Notes under the pieces: model-generated
Databases searched by the model: none
The model's input: only the letters and a program-made list of their open reading frames with translations
Told to the model about the DNA's origin: nothing
Origin: Ardenticatenaceae bacterium
Lineage (GTDB): Bacteria; Chloroflexota; Anaerolineae; Promineifilales; Promineifilaceae
DNA: 64,000 nucleotides
Direction: 5' to 3'
Assembly: GCA_020634375.1 (NCBI GenBank)
Contig: JACKBX010000003.1
Span: forward strand, 558,001-622,000
Shown here: piece after piece, positions 1 to 8,082 of the stretch
How the letters are laid out: every line of letters begins with the position of its first letter
How positions within the stretch are numbered: position 1 is the first letter of the stretch
Position numbers and translations under genes: made by a program

Positions 1-171
1 GCCAATTTGCAGCGCATTCGCACCTTGCCGTGCGGCAAACACGCCCACAAATGCAATGGCACTGCCACTCAACACGCCAAACCAGGCAATATCCAGATAC
101 AAATGCAAAAAATTAGCCCGGTATTCACCGGGCACATTTTTCAATAATGTTAGCAATGATACTTTAGCCAT
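1..171 (-). CDS. MFS-type transporter, N-terminal part (runs off the window)
   Basis: Reading leftward from the ATG at 171, 57 codons are open to the window edge. The product begins MAKVSLLTLLKNVPGEYRAN and continues into a hydrophobic stretch (LYLDIAWFGVLSGSAIAFVG) with the look of the first membrane helix of a major facilitator transporter. The family call rests only on this N-terminus, so substrate and exact family cannot be given. No clear Shine-Dalgarno lies upstream of the ATG. The neighbouring minus-strand gene ends with a hairpin at 216-253, so this gene probably has its own promoter. Confidence 0.55.
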   Translation of the reverse strand, partial: MAKVSLLTLLKNVPGEYRANFLHLYLDIAWFGVLSGSAIAFVGVFAARQGANALQIG

Positions 172-215
172 ATTGCAACACAAAACGGGAAGGAACCATC
201 AGCCCACCCCAGTTA

Positions 216-253
216 CAAAAAAAAAGCCCATCAGGTGTATCCACCTGATGGGC
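216..253 (-). terminator. Rho-independent terminator after the YugP-like gene
   Basis: A perfect 12-bp stem (226-237 with 242-253) and a 4-nt loop precede, on the minus strand, an uninterrupted run of ten U residues (A run at 216-225 on the plus strand). It lies just downstream of the metallopeptidase stop at 272. This is a textbook intrinsic terminator. Confidence 0.9.
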
Positions 254-271
254 ATAGTTTAATGCTAATGA

Positions 272-964
272 TTAACGGCGACCACGGGAACCGCTTAAAA
301 GGAAAACATAATAAAGCAATGTACCAATGGCGGCAATCGCCGCAGCCACATAAGTCATCGCTGCCGCATCCAGCACTTTATCCACACCTTGAGCTTCATC
401 GCCTACCAAAATGCCGCTGCTTACCAATAATTTCTTTGCACGGCGGCTGGCATCAAACTCCACCGGCAAAGTTACCAACGAAAACAAAGCACTGGCAGAG
501 AATAAGATAACACCTACCCAGGCCAGCGTGGTAAAATTCAACATGAACCCGGCAATAAAAATCCAGGGGGCCAGCGTGCTGCCAAAGCGTACCGCCGGAA
601 CCAACCCACTGCGCAGCTTGAGCGGCGCGTAATGGCTGGCATCTTGCAGAGCATGCCCCATTTCGTGGGCAGCCACACCGGCCGCAGCCACACTGGGCGA
701 ACGGTATACATCCGGGCTTAGACGCAGCACTTTTGAGCGCGGGTCATAATGATCGGAGAGTGTACCTTTCACTTCTTCAATGCTTACATCAAACAAACCT
801 TCTGCATCAAGCAATGAACGGGCCACCTCTGCGCCGGTCATGTTCCGCAATGTACGCACGCGGCTGTATTTGTTGAAAGCGCTTTTTACGCGGGACTGCG
901 CCCAAAGCCCCAGCAGTAAGCCGGGTAACGCAAAAACGAGGTAGAGAGGATTAAAGTAGAACAT
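272..964 (-). CDS. Membrane zinc metallopeptidase, YugP/Zn_peptidase_2 family
   Basis: 230 residues. An N-terminal membrane segment is followed by the zinc-protease signature AAHEMGHALQD (His100, Glu101, His104), then at least two more hydrophobic segments (about 128-165 and 200-222). This layout and length match the YugP-like neutral zinc metallopeptidases (PF04298), membrane proteins whose substrates are mostly unknown. The gene starts three bases after the stop of the 48-residue membrane protein at 968-1114, so the two are co-transcribed. A strong terminator follows at 216-253. Function as a protease is known from the family; the substrate cannot be inferred. Confidence 0.92.
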   Translation of the reverse strand: MFYFNPLYLVFALPGLLLGLWAQSRVKSAFNKYSRVRTLRNMTGAEVARSLLDAEGLFDVSIEEVKGTLSDHYDPRSKVLRLSPDVYRSPSVAAAGVAAHEMGHALQDASHYAPLKLRSGLVPAVRFGSTLAPWIFIAGFMLNFTTLAWVGVILFSASALFSLVTLPVEFDASRRAKKLLVSSGILVGDEAQGVDKVLDAAAMTYVAAAIAAIGTLLYYVFLLSGSRGRR

Positions 965-967
965 CGC

Positions 968-1114
968 TTATTTTTGTCTTTTCCTTATTGGTACAGGCTT
1001 AAGAACTGCCTTATTTTTTGCTTCGTACTGGCGTCTTAAAACCTGTAATAGAACCAACCCTGTTACAAATGTTGGTAAAGTGATCAATCCAATCATCCAA
1101 TTCACGCCAGTCAT
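968..1114 (-). CDS. Small single-pass membrane protein, 48 residues
   Basis: I start this gene at the ATG at 1114 because AAGGAGC sits at the proper distance upstream; a longer in-frame reading to 1183 lacks a ribosome-binding site. The product has one hydrophobic segment (about residues 8-26, MIGLITLPTFVTGLVLLQVL) and a strongly basic tail ending RKRQK, predicting a cytoplasmic C-terminus. It is not a family I recognise. Its stop is three bases from the start of the YugP-like metallopeptidase, suggesting an accessory or leader role for that protein, which is only inference. Confidence 0.6.
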   Translation of the reverse strand: MTGVNWMIGLITLPTFVTGLVLLQVLRRQYEAKNKAVLKPVPIRKRQK

Positions 1115-1299
1115 GTTAAGCTCCTTTTGCATAAATTTCGTTAGATTTTGGCATAGAAGCAAGCATCTCGTCAATAATCCCACCCCGTTTCCAACGAATG
1201 TCTTATAATAGAGGCTATGGGCTTATCTGGCTCTCAACTTAGAGCGAAGTAATTTATACTTGTGCTGTCACGTTCTCGTTAATTGGAAGGATAGAAAAT

Positions 1300-2601
1300 T
1301 TGGAAATGCATTCTATAAAACAAGCCCCTTTTTTTCGGGCGGATACTAGTGCTCGTGAATTGGTTCGTGCGCCGCACCGTTTTTTCCTGCGATTAGCTCA
1401 GGAGTATGGCGATATTGTGCAATATCGGGCTGCGCCAGAAGCGGCGTATCTGGTGAATCACCCAGATTATGTCCATCATGTGTTGGTGCAGAACGGCCGT
1501 AACTACACCAAAGACACGCACCTCAACAAATACATGCTGCAATCAGTTACGGGACAGGGGCTGCTGACCAGCGAAAACCCCCTGTGGCGGCAGCAGCGTC
1601 GCCTGATGCAGCCTGCATTTCATCGTCATAACCTGGCAAACTTCATCGAGTTGATGAGTGAGCGTACTAACCAGATGCTGGCGCGATGGGATTTATTTGC
1701 GGAAGAGCAACGGCCGTTCGACATTGCCAAAGAAATGATGGAATTAACCCTGGACATTGTAACCAGCGCCCTGTTCAGCTACGACATCCACAGCCAAACT
1801 CAGACCATCGGCCACGCGGTCAATACATTAATAGATAACCCCAAACCCCAGCGGCGTATTTTCAAAGAAGCGCTGGCCGTACTGGACAACATTGTCTACG
1901 GCATCATCACTCAGCGACGGCAGGAAACTGGAAACAGAAACGGCGACCTGCTCGACATGCTTCTTCAAGCCCGCTACGAGGATGGCAGCAGCATGAGCAA
2001 TCAGCAAGTCCGCGATGAAGTCATGTCTCTGCTGATTGCCGGACATGAAACTACCGCCAACACTCTGAGCTGGTTATGGTACATACTCTTGCAACATCCT
2101 TCCTTTGTTGCCCAGGCAGAAACAGAAATTGCAGAAACGCTCCAGGGGCAACCCCTCGACGAAGAGAGCGTACATGGCCTCCCTACCATCGAAAAGATCA
2201 TCAAAGAAGCAATGCGCCTCTACCCTTCTGCCTGGTCTATCAGTCGCCGGGCCACGCATGATGATGTCATTGACGGTTACGCCATTCCCGCTGGCGCGAT
2301 TGTCGCGCTCAGCCCTTATGTGCTGCACCGCCACCCCGGCTTCTGGCAAAATCCAGAGCAATTCGACCCACAGCGCTTCACGCCAGAGCAGGAAAGTCAA
2401 CGCCACCGCTTTGCCTACATCCCATTTGGGGCAGGCGCACGCAAATGTATTGGCGATCAGTTTGCACTGATGGAAAGCAGCATGATTGTACCGATGGTTT
2501 TACAACGTCACCGTTTACAACTTGTGCCAAACCAAAAGGTTGAGGAACATGCCCTTGTGACATTGCGCCCACGTCACGGCATACAAGTCATCACAACATA
2601 A
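1300..2601 (+). CDS. Cytochrome P450
   Basis: 433 residues, the usual length for a bacterial P450. The I-helix oxygen-activation motif AGHETT is at 247-252, the K-helix ExxR (EAMR) near 303-306, and the haem-ligand loop FGAGARKCIG at 376-385 with Cys383 as the axial thiolate. No membrane anchor is present, so it is probably soluble and uses separate redox partners, none of which is nearby. GGAAGG at 1285-1290 is 9 nt from a TTG at 1300 but 15 nt from the ATG at 1306, which favours the TTG start. The acetyltransferase gene begins 11 nt after the stop, indicating an operon. Substrate unknown; overall similarity is to the CYP102/CYP110-type class. Confidence 0.93.
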   Translation: MEMHSIKQAPFFRADTSARELVRAPHRFFLRLAQEYGDIVQYRAAPEAAYLVNHPDYVHHVLVQNGRNYTKDTHLNKYMLQSVTGQGLLTSENPLWRQQRRLMQPAFHRHNLANFIELMSERTNQMLARWDLFAEEQRPFDIAKEMMELTLDIVTSALFSYDIHSQTQTIGHAVNTLIDNPKPQRRIFKEALAVLDNIVYGIITQRRQETGNRNGDLLDMLLQARYEDGSSMSNQQVRDEVMSLLIAGHETTANTLSWLWYILLQHPSFVAQAETEIAETLQGQPLDEESVHGLPTIEKIIKEAMRLYPSAWSISRRATHDDVIDGYAIPAGAIVALSPYVLHRHPGFWQNPEQFDPQRFTPEQESQRHRFAYIPFGAGARKCIGDQFALMESSMIVPMVLQRHRLQLVPNQKVEEHALVTLRPRHGIQVITT

Positions 2602-2612
2602 AGGACCCAATT

Positions 2613-3941
2613 ATGGGAGAGTTATTTGGATTACCACGGCGGCTGGAAGATGGCCTCATTTTACGATGGGCCACTCCAGAAGATGCCGCAGAAATTGCAG
2701 CTTTTAATATTGCCATTCACAGTGACAACCCCAATGAACCTGATGAATTTCTGGGTTATTGGACGCATGATTTGATGAACGGCCGTCACCCCACCACCCA
2801 TGCCGAAGATTTCACCATTGTCGTAGATGAAAGCAATGGCAACAAAATCGTTTCCACCCTCAATCTCATCTCTCAGCACTGGACATACGAAGGCATAGAA
2901 TTCGGTGTAGGACGCCCAGAATTAGTAGGAACACACCCCGATTATCGGCAGCGCGGCCTGATACGAGAGCAAATGGAAGCCGTTCATGCCAAAAGCATCG
3001 CACGCGGTGAGCTGGTACAGGCTATCACCGGCATCCCCTGGTACTATCGTATGTTTGGTTATGAGATGGCTTTAAATTTGGGCGGTGGGCGCGAGTTTTT
3101 TTGGGCCAGGACAGGAAATTACAAGCCAGTGGACGAAGAAGTTTATCGCCTGCGCAAAGCAACCCCAAAAGACATTCCGCATTTAATGAAAGCCTATGCC
3201 GCTATCATCCCATACACGCTGGTACAGCGCGTGCGGAACGAGGCATTATGGGCTTATGAAATGAACGAAGCCCATCCCGAAAGCCCCTATTCGTTGAGTC
3301 CTTACCTGATTGAAACGGCCGTTGGCAACATAGTAGCCTACACCGAATATCGGCAATGGGGGCAGAGCTTTGTCGTGCGCGAATTTGCCGCGCTGCCGGG
3401 CCATTCCTGGCGAGCAATCGCCCTTTTCCTCACCCGCGCCCTCAAACAACAAGCCGATGAACTAAACCAGAAACGAGAAAAGCCAATCAACGCCATTTCT
3501 TTTAATCTAAACGCAGAGCACCCTGTTTATCAGGCATTGGGCAGGCAGCTTGAACAGCAGCGCCCACCATATGCCTGGTACATCCGCGTGCCCGATCTGC
3601 CCGCTTTCCTACGGCACATCACCCCCGCGCTAGAGAAAAGGCTGGCACAAAGCGTGCTGGCTGGTCATTCCGGCACAACGCAGTTGAATCTTTATCAGCA
3701 GCAGCTAACATTGGTGTGGGAGAACGGCCGTTTGCAAGAAATAGGCACCTACCAGCCCAACAGCATCGGCGACGGAGACGCCCACTTCCCCAACCTGACC
3801 TTTTTACAGCTCCTATTTGGTTATCGCAGCATCACAGAATTGGAACATACTTTTGCTGACTGCCATGCCAAAGAAGAAGCGCACATATTACTGAACATTT
3901 TGTTCCCGAAACGGCCGTCCTTCGTCGTCGGCCTGGGGTAA
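2613..3941 (+). CDS. GNAT-fold N-acetyltransferase, two-domain
   Basis: 442 residues. The N-terminal half carries the acetyl-CoA binding signature of GNAT enzymes: GVGRPELVGTHPDYRQRGLI (about residues 97-116), with the R-Q-R-G-L pyrophosphate loop. The second half (about 170-440) resembles a degenerate second GNAT unit plus a C-terminal domain, as in large Eis-like acetyltransferases; that assignment is tentative. It follows the P450 gene by 11 nt and is surely co-transcribed, so both may act on the same small molecule, for example oxidation then acetylation. Substrate unknown. Confidence 0.75.
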   Translation: MGELFGLPRRLEDGLILRWATPEDAAEIAAFNIAIHSDNPNEPDEFLGYWTHDLMNGRHPTTHAEDFTIVVDESNGNKIVSTLNLISQHWTYEGIEFGVGRPELVGTHPDYRQRGLIREQMEAVHAKSIARGELVQAITGIPWYYRMFGYEMALNLGGGREFFWARTGNYKPVDEEVYRLRKATPKDIPHLMKAYAAIIPYTLVQRVRNEALWAYEMNEAHPESPYSLSPYLIETAVGNIVAYTEYRQWGQSFVVREFAALPGHSWRAIALFLTRALKQQADELNQKREKPINAISFNLNAEHPVYQALGRQLEQQRPPYAWYIRVPDLPAFLRHITPALEKRLAQSVLAGHSGTTQLNLYQQQLTLVWENGRLQEIGTYQPNSIGDGDAHFPNLTFLQLLFGYRSITELEHTFADCHAKEEAHILLNILFPKRPSFVVGLG

Positions 3942-3944
3942 GCT

Positions 3945-4361
3945 CTACGGCTCTTTAATAATCGTCAAATCATCCGAGACCAGCAAATTCACACTGCCGC
4001 TGGTCTCATCAGCCGGGGCTTGCGTCACCGTTGCCCGCACCTGCATTCCCTGTGTAAACTCACTTGCGGCAATGGGCGACCCATCATCATAAAACGTGTC
4101 TGCCAGCCCCTGGCTGCGAATGCGGAACGTCTTGCCCGATGGCACACGCACTACAAATTCTGGACTTGTTTGCGGCGTCAGATTTTGGCTGGCCACAACG
4201 CCTTCCACAATAAATGGGCCATCGGGCAGCACCTCTGGATTCAAAGGCAAGCCCGTTGCTTCATCTAGCTCCACAGGGACAGTATTGGCTGCATTATCAT
4301 TACCCCCGCAAGCTGTCAGCAAAGCGGTTAATACAAAAACAAGCAGTAAATAACGTTTCAT
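3945..4361 (-). CDS. Small lipoprotein of unknown function
   Basis: 138 residues from the ATG at 4361, chosen because GAGGAGC lies just upstream. A signal peptide (KRYLLLVFVLTALL) ends in the lipobox LTAC-GG, so the mature protein is an acylated, surface-anchored lipoprotein. The rest is a small beta-rich soluble domain with no motif I recognise; the stretch FIVEGVVASQNLT followed by FVVRVPSGKTFRI resembles an OB-like barrel, but this is weak. It converges on the acetyltransferase gene with only three bases between stops. Confidence 0.75.
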   Translation of the reverse strand: MKRYLLLVFVLTALLTACGGNDNAANTVPVELDEATGLPLNPEVLPDGPFIVEGVVASQNLTPQTSPEFVVRVPSGKTFRIRSQGLADTFYDDGSPIAASEFTQGMQVRATVTQAPADETSGSVNLLVSDDLTIIKEP

Positions 4362-4465
4362 GGGTAGCTCCTCGGAAAATTGCGAAAGATGAACATTCAT
4401 CCATCGCCGTAAGTCCCACTTACGGGACAGTTTTTACATTCTTTCCTATTGAATAGTATACCTGA

Positions 4466-5437
4466 ATGCCAAACAAACAGAATCAACACAATCCCATACA
4501 ATCATTTTTAGACCAACAAGGTATGCTGGTCTTGGATGGCGGGCTGGCAACACAATTAGAAGCGCGTGGCTGTAACCTGAGCGACGCACTCTGGTCAGCG
4601 CGGCTATTGCACGATGATCCTAACCTCATTCGCCAGGTGCATCTGGACTACTTCTGGGCCGGCGCAGACTGTGCCACCACTGCCAGCTACCAGGCCACTG
4701 TGCAGGGGTTTATGAAGCAAGGACACTCGGCAACGGCCGCTTCCCAACTCATCCAACTTTCTGTGCGGCTGGTGCAGCAAGCCCGCGAGCAATTTTGGCA
4801 GCACGCAAACCGCGCACAGCGGTTGCGCCCCATCGTCGCGGCCAGCGTGGGGCCATACGGCGCGTATCTGGCCGATGGCTCTGAATACACGGGGCGCTAC
4901 GATTTAGACGAAGCGGGACTGATTAACTTCCACCGCGAACGCTGGCACTTGTTGGCCGAGGCACAGCCAGACCTCTTCGCCTGCGAGACCATTCCCTCCT
5001 TCGCTGAAGCACGGGCACTGACCCGCTTGCTGCCAGAAACGCCGAATTTAACAGCCTGGTTCAGTTTTAGCTGCCGCGATGGGCAGCATATCAGTGATGG
5101 CACGCTGATTGCCGAGTGCGCGGCGTTTTTGGATGGTTTTGCGCAGGTCACGGCCGTTGGCATCAATTGCACACCGCCACGCTTCATCCCCTCCCTCATC
5201 CAAGAGGTACAACAAGTTACGCAAAAACCGATCATCGTCTACCCCAACTCCGGGGAAACTTACGACCCGACCACAAAACAGTGGCAAGGGTTAAGTGTTC
5301 CAGCAGAATTTGGCACATACAGCCGCGAATGGCGCAAAATAGGGGCTGGCTTAATTGGCGGCTGCTGCCGCACAACCCCGGCGCACATCCGCCAGATTCG
5401 AGATCGTGTGCCGGGCTGGAGAGATTTTCGTGAGTGA
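4466..5437 (+). CDS. mmuM: Homocysteine S-methyltransferase family protein
   Basis: 323 residues, the normal length for MmuM-type enzymes, which transfer a methyl group from S-methylmethionine to homocysteine to form methionine. The N-terminal LDGGLATQLEARG motif, the zinc-ligand Cys235 in VGINCTPP, and the Cys300-Cys301 pair in GGCCRTTP are all present, so the three-cysteine zinc site is intact. The ATG at 4466 has no obvious Shine-Dalgarno. The Nudix gene starts inside the last codons (GTG at 5430), implying translational coupling. Related enzymes use other methyl donors, so the exact donor is inferred. Confidence 0.9.
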   Translation: MPNKQNQHNPIQSFLDQQGMLVLDGGLATQLEARGCNLSDALWSARLLHDDPNLIRQVHLDYFWAGADCATTASYQATVQGFMKQGHSATAASQLIQLSVRLVQQAREQFWQHANRAQRLRPIVAASVGPYGAYLADGSEYTGRYDLDEAGLINFHRERWHLLAEAQPDLFACETIPSFAEARALTRLLPETPNLTAWFSFSCRDGQHISDGTLIAECAAFLDGFAQVTAVGINCTPPRFIPSLIQEVQQVTQKPIIVYPNSGETYDPTTKQWQGLSVPAEFGTYSREWRKIGAGLIGGCCRTTPAHIRQIRDRVPGWRDFRE

Positions 5438-5903
5438 TCTAAGCTATCAACGCACCCTCCCTAAAAAACGTATGTTTGCCGGGGCACTGTTTTTTGACGA
5501 ACAGGAACGCCTGCTCATCCTCCAACCCACTTACAAACAAGTGTGGGAAATCCCCGGTGGTGTAATTGAGTTAGGGGAATCACCCAGAGAGGCTTGCTAT
5601 CGAGAAGTTGAAGAGGAATTGGGGCTGGCACGCCCGCCAGAACGGCTTCTTTGTGTGGATTACTTGCACAACAGCGCTGATAAAACGGAGGCGGTGGGGT
5701 TTGTCTTTTTGGGTGGCAGGCTAACGGCCGTAGACATTGCCCAAATCCGCCTGCCCGCAGACGAATTGGCAAGCTATCGGTTTTTGCCGGTAGCGGACGC
5801 GCTGCCGTATTTTAGTCAGCGGATGCAGCAGCGGGTGGCGATGTGTTTGGAAGCAATAGAAGCGGGGGGAACGTTTTATTTGGAAGACCAGCAAAAGATG
5901 TAG
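5430..5903 (+). CDS. Nudix hydrolase
   Basis: 157 residues from a GTG at 5430 that overlaps the end of mmuM; an upstream in-frame reading lies inside mmuM and is not credible. The Nudix box is complete: GGVIELGESPREACYREVEE, then ELG, matching Gx5Ex7REUxEExGU, which binds the divalent metal and hydrolyses nucleoside-diphosphate-linked substrates. The substrate cannot be read from sequence. The overlap with mmuM suggests joint expression; a functional link to methionine recycling would be guesswork. Confidence 0.88.
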   Translation: MSDLSYQRTLPKKRMFAGALFFDEQERLLILQPTYKQVWEIPGGVIELGESPREACYREVEEELGLARPPERLLCVDYLHNSADKTEAVGFVFLGGRLTAVDIAQIRLPADELASYRFLPVADALPYFSQRMQQRVAMCLEAIEAGGTFYLEDQQKM

Positions 5904-5935
5904 GAACCGCGCCCCTTAGCAGGAACGCGGTTCCT
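5902..5935. terminator. Hairpin between convergent genes
   Basis: A perfect 10-bp stem (5902-5911 with 5926-5935) lies between the Nudix stop and the convergent hydrolase stop at 5943. A run of A follows it on the plus strand, so neither strand has a good U-tract right after the hairpin. It probably limits read-through for one or both genes. Confidence 0.45.
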
Positions 5936-5942
5936 AAAAAAT

Positions 5943-8027
5943 TTACGGAACATGGATGGCGGACATAGCAGGCTGGAACACGGCCGTTACCAGCGCATCT
6001 CGTTCACTGCTGCCACTGACCATCATCACCATGTACAGGTAAGAGCCATCATCCATCAAGCCCAGGTCTACGGGGAAGCTTTGCAGCTCAGTATCGTACA
6101 GCGTCCACTCACGGCCGTTCTCATCCACAAAGGTATCGCTGCTTTCTAGCGCACCCTCTAGTTGGAACTGCCCTGCCAGCAGTGATAACAACGCCTCGCT
6201 GTCCATCAGAGAACTGGGAACGGCTTGCATGACAACGGCCGTCTGATCCAACGCAGACTGCCCCCGTGCAAACGAACCAAACCCAACATCCTCCCAGCCA
6301 TCTGGAGCGACACCTTCCACCTCTACAAACCCCAAATCCACCGTAACCGGAACCAAAGCCACATCTGGCGCTGCTTCCTCGTCCGTACCGGCAAAAGCGG
6401 GGCCACCCATATCAGCAATACACGTCGAATCTGGGGCAACGGTAGGATCAGCCACAAAAGCCAACGTCATTTCTCGTGGGCAATCCGCAGAAATACTGAC
6501 GCCGTGTCCCATGCCAGGGTACTCAAAGAGGTAATTATTGCTCAACTCAGCGGCTACTTGCTGCCCCCAAGAAGGCGGGGTAATGGGGTCATATTCACCG
6601 GCCAACACCAGCGTAGGAATGTCGCTGATGACCGCCTCATTCTCAATGGCATCTGCCGTACCTGCACCCCAAAAACCGCAAACCACATCATCCACTTCCG
6701 CGCCCACAATAAAACCCTCAGCAATTTGTGGGAATTCGGCAGCAGCGGCAGCCCCTTCACCCGGTTGGCTGAAGGCGTTTTCCTCATTACACTGCACCGA
6801 ATAGTTCATACCCAGGCTCATAAACTCGGAATTGAGCATGAAGCTAGAGAGCAATGTGCCCAGATTTTGCACATTACCGTCTTTTACCTCATAGATAAGC
6901 TGCGGCAAAATGGGGATGAGTTCAGCAGAGTATAGTGATTGGAAAAGAACGCCAATTAGATCATCCCCTTGAATAACAGCATCGTAACGGCCGCCTTCAA
7001 AGTAATTGACTACCTGCACTGTAATTGGCTCCGCATCCAACTGATCTACCAAATCATAAAAAGTGGTTTCCAGGTTGGGGTAAGCGGCGTCGCAGGCAGG
7101 GTCAATGGCGCAGCCAGTAAAGAAGACGTTGAAAGCACGGGCGGCGTTCGCGGTCACTTCGGTATTCAGATCGGCAGAGAGGGGGTACGTCGAATCGAGA
7201 ATGACGCTGCGGATGCCTTCAGGATAATCACGCATGACAGTTTGCGCCAGCCGCGTGCCATAGGAGATGCCAAAGAGGTTCCACTGCTCGTAGCCCAATG
7301 CTTGCCGCAGGGCGTCTACGTCGGCGGCATTTTGCGCACTGTTGTAGGCAGCCAGGTTGACATCTTCTGCAAGCAGGCGGTCATGGCAGGTTTGGAGGGT
7401 TTCAATGACGATGGCTTTTTCGCTTTCGAGGTCTAAATCCATCTCCAAAGTGTCATAGGCCATGTCGGTGTATTCCGGGCAAGCCAGGGAGGGTTCGGAG
7501 TAGCCGGTTCCGCGCTGATCGAACATGATGAAGTCGTGGTTGGCGGTGAAGGGCGCAAAGCGATCCTCGAATATTAGGGGGACGCTTTCTAGCGCATCGC
7601 CGCCGGGGCCACCTTCAAAATAGACGATGGGGTCGGGGGCGGGGTTGGCGCTTTCGGATTTGAAGATGGCAACGTGAAGGCGTAGGGTACGGCCGTTATC
7701 GGGGTTGCTGTGGTCTTCGGGCACGGTGAGGTAGCCGCACTGCACGTCACGTCCGGCGGGCACTTCAAATTGGCAGTCAGCCAGCTCAAAAGCAGCGGTT
7801 TGCGGCACGGCCGTTGGTTCTGATGTCGCCGTTGGCTCCGGGGGGGTAGTTGGTTCGGGTGTATTGGTGGGGGGAACGGCCGTGTCTGTTGGCACCGGCA
7901 CGGGTGTATCTGTGGGTACAACTTCGACGACGTCGGGAACGGCCGTTGCCGTCGGTGTTGGCTCTGCGGTATCGCACGCACCCAAAACCAGCGCCAATAG
8001 AACAATCAAAAAGAAAATTTTTCGCAC
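5943..8027 (-). CDS. Secreted alpha/beta-hydrolase lipoprotein (S33/TAP-like peptidase family)
   Basis: 694 residues from the GTG at 8027, chosen because AAGGAG lies six bases upstream. A signal peptide ends in the lipobox LGAC. A Thr/Pro-rich linker (about residues 25-75) then spaces the enzyme from the membrane. The hydrolase core contains the nucleophile elbow GISYG (Ser255), an acid loop AGEYDPITPP and the catalytic histidine in PGMGHGV, the arrangement of tripeptidyl aminopeptidases and proline iminopeptidases. An extra C-terminal domain of about 130 residues with no match I know follows. It probably degrades exogenous peptides at the cell surface; ester substrates are possible. Confidence 0.85.
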   Translation of the reverse strand: MRKIFFLIVLLALVLGACDTAEPTPTATAVPDVVEVVPTDTPVPVPTDTAVPPTNTPEPTTPPEPTATSEPTAVPQTAAFELADCQFEVPAGRDVQCGYLTVPEDHSNPDNGRTLRLHVAIFKSESANPAPDPIVYFEGGPGGDALESVPLIFEDRFAPFTANHDFIMFDQRGTGYSEPSLACPEYTDMAYDTLEMDLDLESEKAIVIETLQTCHDRLLAEDVNLAAYNSAQNAADVDALRQALGYEQWNLFGISYGTRLAQTVMRDYPEGIRSVILDSTYPLSADLNTEVTANAARAFNVFFTGCAIDPACDAAYPNLETTFYDLVDQLDAEPITVQVVNYFEGGRYDAVIQGDDLIGVLFQSLYSAELIPILPQLIYEVKDGNVQNLGTLLSSFMLNSEFMSLGMNYSVQCNEENAFSQPGEGAAAAAEFPQIAEGFIVGAEVDDVVCGFWGAGTADAIENEAVISDIPTLVLAGEYDPITPPSWGQQVAAELSNNYLFEYPGMGHGVSISADCPREMTLAFVADPTVAPDSTCIADMGGPAFAGTDEEAAPDVALVPVTVDLGFVEVEGVAPDGWEDVGFGSFARGQSALDQTAVVMQAVPSSLMDSEALLSLLAGQFQLEGALESSDTFVDENGREWTLYDTELQSFPVDLGLMDDGSYLYMVMMVSGSSERDALVTAVFQPAMSAIHVP

Positions 8028-8043
8028 AACAAGCTCCTTGCTC

Positions 8044-8067
8044 GGTGCGGTCCTGACGAACCGCACC
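8044..8067 (-). terminator. Hairpin between the secreted protein and hydrolase genes
   Basis: An 8-bp perfect stem (8044-8051 with 8060-8067) sits between the stop at 8083 and the ribosome-binding site of the hydrolase lipoprotein gene. It has no U-tract, so it may act as an mRNA-stabilising or attenuating structure rather than a full terminator. Confidence 0.35.
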
Positions 8068-8082
8068 AGTATAAATATTGCG

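Noticed and set aside
1204..1209. Promoter of the P450 gene based on a TATAAT
   Set aside because: No acceptable -35 box lies 16-18 bases upstream.
6225..6935. A 236-codon plus-strand open frame opposite the hydrolase lipoprotein
   Set aside because: Antisense shadow of a gene with a complete catalytic triad; no ribosome-binding site or recognisable domain.
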